A stretch of DNA of 64,000 nucleotides from Mahella sp. Lineage in GTDB: Bacteria; Bacillota; Clostridia; Mahellales; Mahellaceae. The stretch lies in the NCBI RefSeq assembly GCF_020054945.1, contig NZ_JAIHAU010000002.1:1-64000 (forward strand), read 5' to 3'. Position numbers and translations under genes: made by a program. Below the pieces are notes generated by a model. The model was not told where the DNA came from. It did no database searches and saw only the letters and a program-made list of their open reading frames with translations. Below are positions 25,817-34,259 of this stretch, in pieces; within the stretch, counting starts at the first letter, position 1; the number at the start of each line of letters is the position of its first letter.

Positions 25817-27032
25817 TTTCGATTTCCTCCTCATTTAGTTTCTTTCCAATGCCGATCGCGATATTTTCCATTTCCTCGAAAGTGCTAAAGGTTTGTCTAA
25901 ATATTTTCTTTTTATTCAGGTGCTCTTGCCACTTTTCCCCCCACTCTTTATACCATTTGCGAAATCGCTTAAACTCATTTTGGCTTCCTGCACCTAATTG
26001 GTCTTTTTTTGAAGTGTATTCGCTGTTGCTTAATAGCCCGAACTCGCCGTTCCCTAAGTATTCTCTTTTTACCGCGCCAAACTCATCCAAATACTTCGAA
26101 AAACATTCATCAGGTTCTTCGAGCACCTCTCCTGCCCCTATGTCACTAATTACCGCATTTATCTCTATATAATTGTCTTCTTTCGATGCTATGTCAGCTA
26201 TACCAAAACCATCAGACGTTTTAGCCCCAAACCCATATCTCGCAAGCATACTGCTTACACCTTCGGCCACCAGCCCTATATCAGCAGCTACTTCCTTTCT
26301 CTCGTCATTGTTGCCAGTGACAAACGGAATGTAAAAAAGAACAAGAGAACCATCAGCACCTGCGGGCACAGCTTCAAACATTATAGGTTTTTTACCTACT
26401 CGCCGTTTTCTGTCATGAGGATTGATGATCTCTAGCGAGCTCTTCCAAAAGAATGTCGGCATAAAATGCAGGCTCCCTTTAGAAAAGACATCATTTCCAT
26501 TTACAGAGCTTTTAGCTCCAAACAACCTAATGATACCATCCTCGTTATCTTCATGGCCTTCCTGTCGCAATGCGGACCTGAGGTTGCCCTTCCATGCAGT
26601 CGGATTAACACACGGCAATCTGAATACCATGTCCCGGGTTAATGGGTTATCTATTATATAAAAATCCTCTTCGCCTCTTGAAATATACGGCTTTTTAAGC
26701 TTAAACTTACAACAAAGCTTAAAGGAATAGCGCGGCAATAAACTTAGATCTATTTTATCCGCAGCAAAGGTCTGCTCAAAGAAATCATAGACTCCCCATT
26801 CTTTAAGCTTTGTTGCATAATCGACATCGGAGTTATTTTGTATCCACAATTGGCGCAGTTCGCTAGCCCAATCTTTATTGCATACAGCCAATACATTATA
26901 GGCCAGGCTAGGGTCTACCTCCAGCAACGTTTCAAGTTTTTTATTCAACTTCTCTTTTTTTGGAGCAGAAGATATTTCATCGAACAATTTTTTGTTTTGA
27001 AAAAATGCATTTGCATACCAATCCGATATCAT
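25806..27032 (-). CDS. Type III CRISPR RAMP protein, Cmr6-like (Cas7 group)
   Basis: About 408 residues. A poorly conserved N-terminal third precedes the RAMP core: FKLKKPYISRGEEDFYIIDNPLTRD, LPCVNPTAWKGNLRSALR, IIRLFGA and FSKGSLHFMPTFF, then the glycine-rich ARYGFGAKTSDGFGIA. The PTAWKGNLRSA element corresponds to the GSSLKGxLR region of Cmr6. It probably caps the Cas7 filament. Start ATG 27032 is 7 bases after GGGGGGT at the end of cmr1; an earlier GTG overlaps the cmr1 stop. Confidence 0.75.
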   Translation of the reverse strand: MISDWYANAFFQNKKLFDEISSAPKKEKLNKKLETLLEVDPSLAYNVLAVCNKDWASELRQLWIQNNSDVDYATKLKEWGVYDFFEQTFAADKIDLSLLPRYSFKLCCKFKLKKPYISRGEEDFYIIDNPLTRDMVFRLPCVNPTAWKGNLRSALRQEGHEDNEDGIIRLFGAKSSVNGNDVFSKGSLHFMPTFFWKSSLEIINPHDRKRRVGKKPIMFEAVPAGADGSLVLFYIPFVTGNNDERKEVAADIGLVAEGVSSMLARYGFGAKTSDGFGIADIASKEDNYIEINAVISDIGAGEVLEEPDECFSKYLDEFGAVKREYLGNGEFGLLSNSEYTSKKDQLGAGSQNEFKRFRKWYKEWGEKWQEHLNKKKIFRQTFSTFEEMENIAIGIGKKLNEEEIENEH

Positions 27033-27033
27033 C

Positions 27034-28200
27034 TCATTCACCCCCCATCACTTTTTTTACAAGATCCGAGCCATAGCGCTTTTCGACGATATTTACGTTG
27101 CCTCCGAATATATATTCAAGATAGTCTTTAAGTATATCCGCCAATTCCTTTACATCAATATGCTTATCCTTTACACATAATCCGGGCGGTGCAAAAGCGA
27201 AAACCCTTAAGCGATACCCCTGCCCATCAGCCCTCTTGTATGGCATACTGAAAAACACGCGTCCAGCCAGCCTTTGTTCATCATCTTTGACGTTTTGACT
27301 GCTTGGTCCCAAAAGCAAATCCAACTCTTTCGGCTGGCTGACATCGGCACTCTCCTGCCAATCTTTATTTTCCTTGAGCCACCTTCGAAAACCGAAGAAC
27401 TTGCCGTCTTTATCGTTGGCTTCATATTTTAGGTCAAATACACATGGTATGTACCCTTCTTTATTGCTGCTGTTTTTTTCTATAAATGATTTAAGACCCT
27501 CTTTATTTATATCGCAATCCATAGTAACCAGATTGGAAAGGGAGTAGTCGTGTTCTATGCTATTTTCTGAAAGCGCCGCACCCTTGTTCAGCAGTTGCTT
27601 CATTTGATTCATAATTAGCCTTTCATCACAAGCAGGTTCTAGCAAATGGATTTGACCAAAGCCATGTTGCATTTTGGCCCCCAATCCCCCAAATAGCTCT
27701 ATAAAGCTAAAAACCATCAGCAATTGTGACTTAATAAATTCACTATCTCTGCCATAGAAGCACAAATCAAACCCTATGTCGCCAAAGAAAGCCTTGTTCC
27801 CGTTAAATATTCTTCCCAGCCATCCCTTATTTTCTTGGTTTAATGAAACGAAAGAAAATGTTACCAAAGGTGCGTTTACAACCCTAAACTGAAACCTTCT
27901 TTTCCACCCCCCGCATCCGAAAATCCTGCATACAGCGCATATGCCTTGCTCATCCAGTATATCATCAACCGTTTTGCCCTTTTTAATCCCCTCGTTATAC
28001 TTTTCAGCGTCCAGCATGCACCGATTATCATCGCTCGTAATATCACAAACGCTGATGCCAAGGCCCCTGCATATAACCTCATACCAAAACCTCAGGCTAC
28101 CTACAATGCTGGTTTCATGCAATCTATCACAGTCTTTAGCAACACCTCCCGACCATAAAGGCGTATAGGTTTTAATTTTTATATTCATTTCGTCTGCCAT
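27034..28200 (-). CDS. Type III CRISPR RAMP protein Cmr1-like
   Basis: 388 residues. The first 50 are typical of Cmr1: IKIKTYTPLWSGG, LHETSIVGSLRFWYEVICRGLG, then CAVCRIFGCGGWKRRFQFRV, where the FG-C-GGW element is a Cmr1 trademark. A second RAMP half includes GGLGAKMQHGFGQI. Cmr1 binds the 3' part of the crRNA-target duplex. Start ATG 28200 follows GGGAGGT by 9 bases, right after the Cas10 stop. Its presence, with Cmr4 and Cmr5 types, places the operon in the III-B/III-C branch. Confidence 0.88.
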   Translation of the reverse strand: MADEMNIKIKTYTPLWSGGVAKDCDRLHETSIVGSLRFWYEVICRGLGISVCDITSDDNRCMLDAEKYNEGIKKGKTVDDILDEQGICAVCRIFGCGGWKRRFQFRVVNAPLVTFSFVSLNQENKGWLGRIFNGNKAFFGDIGFDLCFYGRDSEFIKSQLLMVFSFIELFGGLGAKMQHGFGQIHLLEPACDERLIMNQMKQLLNKGAALSENSIEHDYSLSNLVTMDCDINKEGLKSFIEKNSSNKEGYIPCVFDLKYEANDKDGKFFGFRRWLKENKDWQESADVSQPKELDLLLGPSSQNVKDDEQRLAGRVFFSMPYKRADGQGYRLRVFAFAPPGLCVKDKHIDVKELADILKDYLEYIFGGNVNIVEKRYGSDLVKKVMGGE

Positions 28201-28215
28201 TTTAAACTTACCTCC

Positions 28216-31116
28216 CTAGTTAAAGAGTCCTTTCCTACTACAACATGAGTATAATTCGACGATATCCTTGAGTTCACCGGATACAGCTGCTTTCACAATA
28301 TCGTCCATGTTGCCGGGTTTACCATTTTCCCACAAGGCGTTATTTAATACTGCCTGCACAAATTCTGAAAATACAGTATCGTCCTTATTTGACTGCCATT
28401 CTAACCTTTTAGTCTCTATAAGCTCGATTAAGCCTTTGATTTGAGTAGATGATAGGCCTTGCTGCAATATGTCCCAAATTTGAGAGAATGTATCTAATTC
28501 TTCTAACAGATACGGCCTATTGTCTCTATCGTTTTGTTTACCCCTTCTCCCATATTTCACCTCAAAACGTCGAGCCGAAGCATCTACATATATAAAATCA
28601 AACGATGAAGGATATATAGATACCGAATCACCTTCACGTAAGTCCTTGACATTGACAAGCCAGCCATCGGGACCCCTGAAAGCCGTGGAACGGTCCTGCA
28701 ACTCTTGTAGAGAATTTACCTGTTGAGGATCTAAATAGAAATTGGAATGCCATATATCATCTTCTATATCCCACGTTACACCATTTTCAAATTTCAGTTT
28801 ATGATATTTATCATTGTGGCTGATAGAAGGCACGCGCCACGGTTCCTTTTTTGGCTTGTTTTTTACCATCTTATATGAAATGTCCAAAAGAGCGTTCATC
28901 GGGGTATTATGTTTGGCAATAGCCATACCTAAAAACAACGGCAGGCGATTTCTCACTTTGGCCATCTCCTGCTGATACATTTCTTTGATTTTGTGCACAA
29001 CATCCAATGCCTTATCGGCAGGTACCAAAACGCTAAAATATTGAGGTTCACTTAATAAAGGAATAATCCTTGGATATGGAGCATCCAATAAGACAACATT
29101 TCTTATCTTTAAATCACCCAATTTTGAATTGGTTTCATTGCTTATTATTTCAATTGCCTTTGCGTTTGCCAATATCTCTCTTATATGCTCGCATGAAACA
29201 CCATATTCGTTATCCAAGGAGAATTTCGGATCAAGTTGATTGGCCAATCTCTGCAGATTTTCGATTACGATATATCTATTACCGTCATAATACAGATCAA
29301 ACACAGTATTTTCTATCTTAGCTTCATAGGCGTAGTGCTCATCTATACTTGCTCCGCTTATTACATGCAAGAATTCCCCTGTTATCCCAATCCTTTGTTC
29401 TGCTCCACCAACCACTTTTTTAAGTTCTTTTAATACTTCGTTCCAAAATGCATAAGTGGTCCCCCACACCCTTTGTATTCGAGCAAAGGATGGAGGCTTA
29501 CGCCACACTCCCATGGCCAGCATTTCATTTTCCGGCATGTCTTCGTACTTTTCGCCTAAAAAGAGGGTTCTTTTCATATTGCCCAAAGTGTTATAATCTG
29601 TCCTTGCAACTTTCTTAAATTTTTTAAGATTCTCTAAGTTACAACCATCCTTCTTGCCCTTAAACTCATTTGCAATATCTGAGAATTCCACGCCACAATC
29701 TTCTTTGACATTTCTAAAGGTCGATATCATTCTACCGTTCAACCAATTATCAAGATCGAATTTTGCAGTTATAAGAGCAACCTCACCTTTAAAATCCGAA
29801 ATTTCATTCATCCAAATGGTAGTATCTAACTTTTCAGTAGCCCATTCCTTACTTCTGCCACTTAAACGTTCAAAGCACTTTTGGCATATCTTCCTTGACT
29901 CTATCTGTTGCGGTCTTACATGGCATATCGTACATTTATCCTTGGAACTTTGCCACTCCCTTTGAAGTAAAGCCAGAGTCGGCGATAAAGGCGCTATTTC
30001 TCCCGCCAATTCTGAGCCAGAAAAGAAAATACAGCGCCCCGCTGATTTGCTCACATTTACAGTGATAAGTACTTCACCATCTGCCTCTTTATCGAACCTC
30101 CTCCTTATGACGTTTTCAAATGTCTCATTACTCTCACATTTATAATCCAATATATCCTCTATATCAGGAATTATAAACAGTATACTATTGACATCACGAT
30201 ATACCTCAAACCCGAGAGGGTATTCTACCTCTATCAAATGCTTTATATTATCGAATCCCTTATTAATGAGATCTCTGTATGCTAAAACAGCACCTATACG
30301 AGGTTTGGATATAAGCTCCAATCCATCTAAAGCTACACGCAGCGTCCTCCATTTATATTGTTCTTCCTTAACATCCTTGGTTGGTGGCCTATATTCACCA
30401 TTTAATAGAACCTCCGCTAAAGAAGCCTTAAGAAAGGCCACTGAAGCCATAGTCTGATCCCACAGCGAAACATCATTTACTGGCTTTCGCGTTTCAGCCA
30501 CAGTGATTGAAAAATCATCCTTTAACCTTTCGATGAAGGATGAGCGCCATCCCAGCCATTGTGATAAATCCCAAGCTATAGTTCCATCAATATAATCTTT
30601 TAATTCTTTTAGCTTGCTTTCCAAAAAATCATATAGTTCATGTCTGCGTTTACAGATCATATCGCGATCGATAAAACCGCTTTCATAACCAAAAGCCGAA
30701 GCAAGTGCCACATTTCCTTGCTGTTCATGATAGCTGCCATCTTCTAATATACCCTTTTCAACCGACGAACCCCTGGCATGGGCATCCTTCATAAGCTTTA
30801 AATAACCGCTATCGTTATTCGATACTCCATTTTGATGGTTCTCAACTATATCCTTAATGGCAAATTTTGGTTTAGGCTCATCAATATTTTCGAATTTACA
30901 CAGCGGTATGTTAAGCCATTTTTCTGCCAATAGCTTAAATAAATCAGGAAAATTTGATTCCAAATCGTCTGGAAGTTTACGAGCATAGCTATGATTTATG
31001 AGAAATTTTTCATAGAATTTTCCTATCATGTGCAACCACATAGCAACTTCTACTGGCAGAAGCACATCGCGATTATCAGCCAATATCCCTAAATCTTTAG
31101 GTTTACCCTCATCCAT
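28216..31116 (-). CDS. Type III CRISPR large subunit, Cas10/Csx11-like with degenerate active sites
   Basis: 966 residues; large subunit by size, position and a Cas10-type zinc site (CTICHVRP and CQKCF, about residues 392-413). In the N-terminal region where Cas10 proteins have LHDIGKF there is WLHMIGKF (H29, M30), so the HD pair is lost. The place expected for GGDD reads LYYDGNRYIVI, so the cyclic-oligoadenylate synthase site is also absent; the first palm has ITAKFDLDNWL. Inactive palms and strong divergence define III-C (Csx11-type) proteins, the best match. Start ATG 31116 follows GGGGTGAG by 5 bases. A shared 25-base element lies just upstream. Confidence 0.82.
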   Translation of the reverse strand: MDEGKPKDLGILADNRDVLLPVEVAMWLHMIGKFYEKFLINHSYARKLPDDLESNFPDLFKLLAEKWLNIPLCKFENIDEPKPKFAIKDIVENHQNGVSNNDSGYLKLMKDAHARGSSVEKGILEDGSYHEQQGNVALASAFGYESGFIDRDMICKRRHELYDFLESKLKELKDYIDGTIAWDLSQWLGWRSSFIERLKDDFSITVAETRKPVNDVSLWDQTMASVAFLKASLAEVLLNGEYRPPTKDVKEEQYKWRTLRVALDGLELISKPRIGAVLAYRDLINKGFDNIKHLIEVEYPLGFEVYRDVNSILFIIPDIEDILDYKCESNETFENVIRRRFDKEADGEVLITVNVSKSAGRCIFFSGSELAGEIAPLSPTLALLQREWQSSKDKCTICHVRPQQIESRKICQKCFERLSGRSKEWATEKLDTTIWMNEISDFKGEVALITAKFDLDNWLNGRMISTFRNVKEDCGVEFSDIANEFKGKKDGCNLENLKKFKKVARTDYNTLGNMKRTLFLGEKYEDMPENEMLAMGVWRKPPSFARIQRVWGTTYAFWNEVLKELKKVVGGAEQRIGITGEFLHVISGASIDEHYAYEAKIENTVFDLYYDGNRYIVIENLQRLANQLDPKFSLDNEYGVSCEHIREILANAKAIEIISNETNSKLGDLKIRNVVLLDAPYPRIIPLLSEPQYFSVLVPADKALDVVHKIKEMYQQEMAKVRNRLPLFLGMAIAKHNTPMNALLDISYKMVKNKPKKEPWRVPSISHNDKYHKLKFENGVTWDIEDDIWHSNFYLDPQQVNSLQELQDRSTAFRGPDGWLVNVKDLREGDSVSIYPSSFDFIYVDASARRFEVKYGRRGKQNDRDNRPYLLEELDTFSQIWDILQQGLSSTQIKGLIELIETKRLEWQSNKDDTVFSEFVQAVLNNALWENGKPGNMDDIVKAAVSGELKDIVELYSCCSRKGLFN

Positions 31117-31141
31117 TGAAACTCACCCCTTAATTTCTTTT

Positions 31142-31166
31142 CGTAGTATCAAAAGTATTGATATGC
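31142..31166 (-). repeat. 25-base element upstream of cas10 (copy 1)
   Basis: Contains the inverted repeat TATCAA-aagta-TTGATA. The same 25 bases with one mismatch occur at 34260-34284, in each case just upstream of a minus-strand coding stretch. It may be a regulatory site or a rearrangement junction. Confidence 0.6.
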
Positions 31167-31216
31167 CATGCTTTAGCCTCTTTGTTAGGCTCTATTTCGA
31201 AAGCTGTATAGACTAT

Positions 31217-31364
31217 ATTGGAAGGGCAGCCGTCAAAGCTTTAAACGCCGGCATCAACATTGTCTTGGTATGCCATGAATATGGAAATGAGATAGCGGCA
31301 ATTGAAGCCATAAAAAAGCCACAAACGAGGACGCTATATCCATGGATAAAATAAATGCCAGCGT
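31217..31364 (+). pseudogene. Internal fragment of a nagZ-type gene
   Basis: Reads AAVKALNAGINIVLVCHEYG followed by NEIAAIEAIKK and then loses frame. It matches the NagZ-type gene at 33077-33226 at roughly 85 percent of bases. It ends within a broken copy of the Rpn terminator (GTAGAT-gaa-ATCTACCAGG), whose outer left arm is missing. Confidence 0.8.
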
Positions 31365-31397
31365 AGATGAAATCTACCAGGTTCTATATTGACCGCC

Positions 31398-31703
31398 CTA
31401 CTTAAGATAATCGTTGAGCTGTTCCACATCGTTTATTTCAAAAATGGTATCAGCTATAGTCTCTAATACCGCATCATTCTGTTCCCTTATCTTCTCAACG
31501 TAATCTTCCGATAAGGTTCCAAACCTCTTCCGCAGAAACCTAACAATCATTTCTGCTTTGCCCTTTTCGATGCCCCTTTCAATGGCCTCAGCTATACCTT
31601 CGGCTTTGCCTTTCTCAATGCCTTTTTCAATGCCTTCAGCTATACCTTCTTCTCGTCCGATCTCTTTATAAATCTTGGCTAGGTTACTATTATCCCATGT
31701 CAA
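31398..31703 (-). CDS. Rpn-type free-standing C-terminal part (copy C)
   Basis: 101 residues, nearly the same as copy B but with a longer repeat of the EGI(A/E)-KGK type in the middle (GIAEGIEKGIEKGKAEG, then IAEAIERGIEKGKAEM). The ATG used in copy B is ATA here, leaving TTG 31703 as the start after AGGATTGAC; the ribosome site AAGGTGAT is 13 bases before. It may be a pseudogene or weakly translated. It lies upstream of cas10, is on the same strand, and its downstream terminator is broken. Confidence 0.45.
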   Translation of the reverse strand: MTWDNSNLAKIYKEIGREEGIAEGIEKGIEKGKAEGIAEAIERGIEKGKAEMIVRFLRKRFGTLSEDYVEKIREQNDAVLETIADTIFEINDVEQLNDYLK

Positions 31704-31827
31704 TCCTATGTTATCACCTTCTCCTCAAATTTTAAACCTTTTTCTTTCGGCCGCTCTAACATATCATCATTCGTACCCATCATACCATATTTTACATCTA
31801 TGTGCAAGAATATATTTTCGCATATAA

Positions 31828-31905
31828 TCTATCATCTCATACGCTGCGAGATTATTGAAGAGCCCGAGCTCTTACGGTTAAGGTGAACTTTGGTTCAAAT
31901 TTATA
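31828..31905 (-). repeat. Fragment of the ABC-ATPase gene joined to a copy of its ECF-type promoter
   Basis: 31828-31873 copies part of the ATPase gene at about 12590-12640 (CTCATACGC, GAGATTATTGAAGAGCCCGA), and 31880-31905 copies its promoter region (GTGAACTTTGGTTCAAATTT). Read on the minus strand, TTGAAC (31893-31898) is 16 bases from CGTAAG (31871-31876), so an ECF-like promoter may survive, pointing at the Rpn copy C and cas10. The rest of the 31704-32055 gap is AT-rich with the nagZ leader; no other gene seen. Confidence 0.65.
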
Positions 31906-32055
31906 TCATTCGCATCGTACAATTGCTGCTTGCCCGCAATAGTAAATGAGATTTGACGCATAAGGAATTTTCATCAAAAATTGATTAGCTGTAACCTTTT
32001 GGTGTATGATATATAATGTGTATTGCTTAAGCAGACAAAATAGTAGAAACGGAGA

Positions 32056-33330
32056 ATGGCAAACGTGCGCAGGATAATCCTGATAACTGTTATTTTAAGC
32101 ATAATCGCCGCATCGCTTATTGGATGCGGGTTGGGTAAAAACCAGACGCCAAGCTCCCCGCCCAAAACCGGAGATTCGAGTTCAAAGCCGCCCGAATCGG
32201 GAACCGAGCCTCAAGCGCCAGAGCCCCCTTTGGAAGAAAAGGACCCCATTGAAGAAAGAATTGACGCCATGACGCTCGATGAGAAAATAGGGCAGATGGT
32301 CATAGTAGGATTAGATGGATATAATATAGATGAGAATGCCAAAACCCTCATTGAGGAAAAGCACGTCGGCGGATTTATACTATTTGAAAGAAACGTCGAA
32401 GATGCCGCTCAATTGCTGAATTTGACAAATTCATTAAAGCGCGCTAACACGGTCAACAAGATTCCTCTATTCATATCCGTCGACGAAGAAGGCGGAAGAG
32501 TATCCAGGATGCCCGATAGCATAAAAAAGCTCCCCACCAACAAAGCCATAGGCCAGATCAACGATGCCGACTATAGCTTTGGAATAGGCAGCGTTATCGG
32601 TAAAGAATTGAAAGCTTTTGGTTTCAATATGGACTTTGCGCCCGTGCTGGACATCAATAGCAATCCGAAAAATCCCGTAATAGGCGATAGATCTTTTGGC
32701 GCAGATGCCCAGACTGTAACCAAACTGGGCATACAGACCATGGAGGGAATCCGCACAGGAGGCGTTATCTCGGTGGTTAAGCATTTCCCCGGCCACGGGG
32801 ATACATCGGTGGATTCCCATATAGACCTGCCCTCGGTCAACAACAGCTTGGAGCGATTGAGGAGTTTTGAGCTCATTCCATTCGCTTCGGCCATAGAAAA
32901 CAACGCCGATGGGATAATGGTGGCTCACATACTCTTACCGAAGATCGACCCCGGCTACCCTTCTTCTATGTCTAAAAAGATAATAACCGGCATTTTGAGG
33001 GAAGAATTAAAATACGACGGCGTGATATTAAGCGACGATCTCACCATGGGCGCCATAGTAGATAACTATAGTATTGGAACGGCGGCCGTCAAAGCTTTAA
33101 ACGCCGGCATCGACATTGTTCTGGTATGCCATGAATATGAAAATGAGATAGCAGTAGTCGAAGCTATAAAAAAAGCCGCAAATGAAGGCGCTATATCCAT
33201 GGATAAAATAGATGCCAGTGTGTATAGGATTTTAGCGCTGAAACAGCGGTATGCCCTTAAGGACGAGGAAATAGAGTCCGTCGATGTTAAGAGCATCAAT
33301 GACGCCATAACCCATGCCCTCGACCGATGA
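32056..33330 (+). CDS. nagZ: Beta-N-acetylhexosaminidase-like lipoprotein (glycoside hydrolase family 3)
   Basis: 424 residues. Lipoprotein signal with lipobox LIGC (about residue 21-24), a Pro/Ser/Lys-rich linker, then a complete GH3 barrel. The NagZ hallmark loop KHFPGHGDTSVDSH carries the His-Asp acid/base dyad, and SDDLTMGAI carries the nucleophile Asp. It should remove N-acetylglucosamine from muropeptides outside the cell. ATG 32056 lies too close to GGAG; GTG 32065 has better spacing and may be the true start. Fragments of this gene are copied at 12958 and 31217. Confidence 0.92.
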   Translation: MANVRRIILITVILSIIAASLIGCGLGKNQTPSSPPKTGDSSSKPPESGTEPQAPEPPLEEKDPIEERIDAMTLDEKIGQMVIVGLDGYNIDENAKTLIEEKHVGGFILFERNVEDAAQLLNLTNSLKRANTVNKIPLFISVDEEGGRVSRMPDSIKKLPTNKAIGQINDADYSFGIGSVIGKELKAFGFNMDFAPVLDINSNPKNPVIGDRSFGADAQTVTKLGIQTMEGIRTGGVISVVKHFPGHGDTSVDSHIDLPSVNNSLERLRSFELIPFASAIENNADGIMVAHILLPKIDPGYPSSMSKKIITGILREELKYDGVILSDDLTMGAIVDNYSIGTAAVKALNAGIDIVLVCHEYENEIAVVEAIKKAANEGAISMDKIDASVYRILALKQRYALKDEEIESVDVKSINDAITHALDR

Positions 33331-33340
33331 GCCCATATAA

Positions 33341-33592
33341 CTGCATCATTCTGTTTCCTTATCTTCTCAACGTAATCTTCCGATAAGGTTCCAAACCTCT
33401 TCCGCAGAAACCTAATAATCATTTCTGTTTTGCCTTTTTCGATGCCCTTTTCAATACCTTCAGCTATACCTTCTTCTCGTCCGATCTCTTTATAAATTTT
33501 AGCCAGATTGCTATTATCCCATGTTATCACCTTCTTTATCCAATATGCGCTTTATTTCTCCCTCAAATTTTAAACCTTCTTCTTTTTCGGCA
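33341..33592 (-). pseudogene. Rpn-type C-terminal copy D, truncated at its 3' end
   Basis: Keeps LAKIYKEIGREEG, the E/K-G repeats and LRKRFGTLSEDYVEKIRKQ up to NDAV, then is cut off at the end of the nagZ-type gene. Upstream (to about 33605) the minus strand still reads LAAEKEEGLKFEGEIKRIL, the linker of a fuller Rpn protein, but a deletion at the MGLTW position shifts the frame. Confidence 0.7.
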
Positions 33593-33595
33593 GCT

Positions 33596-33624
33596 AAGTA
33601 CTTTCGGAAACTCCGAAAGTACTT
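33596..33624. repeat. Perfect 13-bp inverted repeat
   Basis: AAGTACTTTCGGA-aac-TCCGAAAGTACTT, with a 3-base loop and no T run on either side. It lies at the outer edge of Rpn copy D and could be a mobile-element end or a protein site. Confidence 0.7.
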
Positions 33625-33800
33625 AAAATCTATGTTAAAGGCTTGACTGTTTATGTCTTACCTGCAACATTCCCCGTACCTTGTCTATACACTTTGTTTA
33701 AAAATTTTTGGCTGCATTTTATCTTGACTTTTTCAAAATCGCCCCATAATCGAAATGGATAGCACTATTTACCATTACTTCGATTCCGGGAGGTTTTATT

Positions 33801-33926
33801 ATGTTGCGTGACTGGCAGTCTCATATGGATTATCAGCAGTATCTTTTATCAACTTTACCTGAGTTCTTTAATGTTAAGGGAGACAGGGTGCTTAGGTTAG
33901 AAGGTTCAATATCTAAAAATGCATGA
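33801..33926 (+). CDS. Short open reading frame, possibly the start of a broken gene
   Basis: 41 residues, MLRDWQSHMDYQQYLLSTL continuing PEFFNVKGDRVLRLEG. It has a good ribosome site (GGGAGG, 7 bases before ATG) and a promoter-like TTGACT with a CATAAT about 15 bases on. I do not recognise it; the well-formed start with an abrupt end suggests the N-terminus of a transposase or other gene truncated by rearrangement. Confidence 0.4.
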   Translation: MLRDWQSHMDYQQYLLSTLPEFFNVKGDRVLRLEGSISKNA

Positions 33927-33982
33927 TAATATTTTATCGGCCTTTTCGGCTGAAAGAACTATCGCAAATAAGATTCTTCTGC

Positions 33983-34252
33983 TTATGCCATATACTTTCC
34001 ATCCTTACAACGCCAAAGCCAATTTTCGCCATCATAATTCTCAATTTGTGTTTCTATCTTCTTTACATAATCCGCAGCAGATTCCTCGTTTGCGTACCAG
34101 ACATTTGCTTGCCCAAAACCAAAAGAACGAGTTACCCGTTCCCTGGGAACCTGCCAGATATGGAAGTTCCTTTGACCTTCAGGAAGCAGTACACAATCGT
34201 CTGCGGCAGCTTCTATATTATAGTCTCGATCATCAATTTCTTGATAATACCA
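33983..34252 (-). pseudogene. Start-less 89-codon fragment of an unknown gene
   Basis: An open frame without a start codon, bounded by TGA upstream. It reads WYYQEIDDRDYNIEAAADDC, later FHIWQVPRERVTRSFGFGQA and ADYVKKIETQIENYDGENW, ending KDGKYMA. The composition is protein-like (many aromatic and charged residues, no low complexity). Family not recognised. The 25-base element shared with the cas10 upstream region lies immediately upstream. Confidence 0.45.
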
Positions 34253-34259
34253 TCAATAT

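Noticed and set aside
23665..31116. Assignment of the operon to subtype III-D (Csx10) or III-A
   Set aside because: Clear Cmr1- and Cmr4-type genes and a single small Cas5-group gene point to the III-B/III-C branch; Csm-type genes are absent.
23261..34000. CRISPR array near the cas operon
   Set aside because: No regularly spaced 25-40 base repeats were seen. The recurring hairpins are terminators of the Rpn-type gene and occur once per locus.
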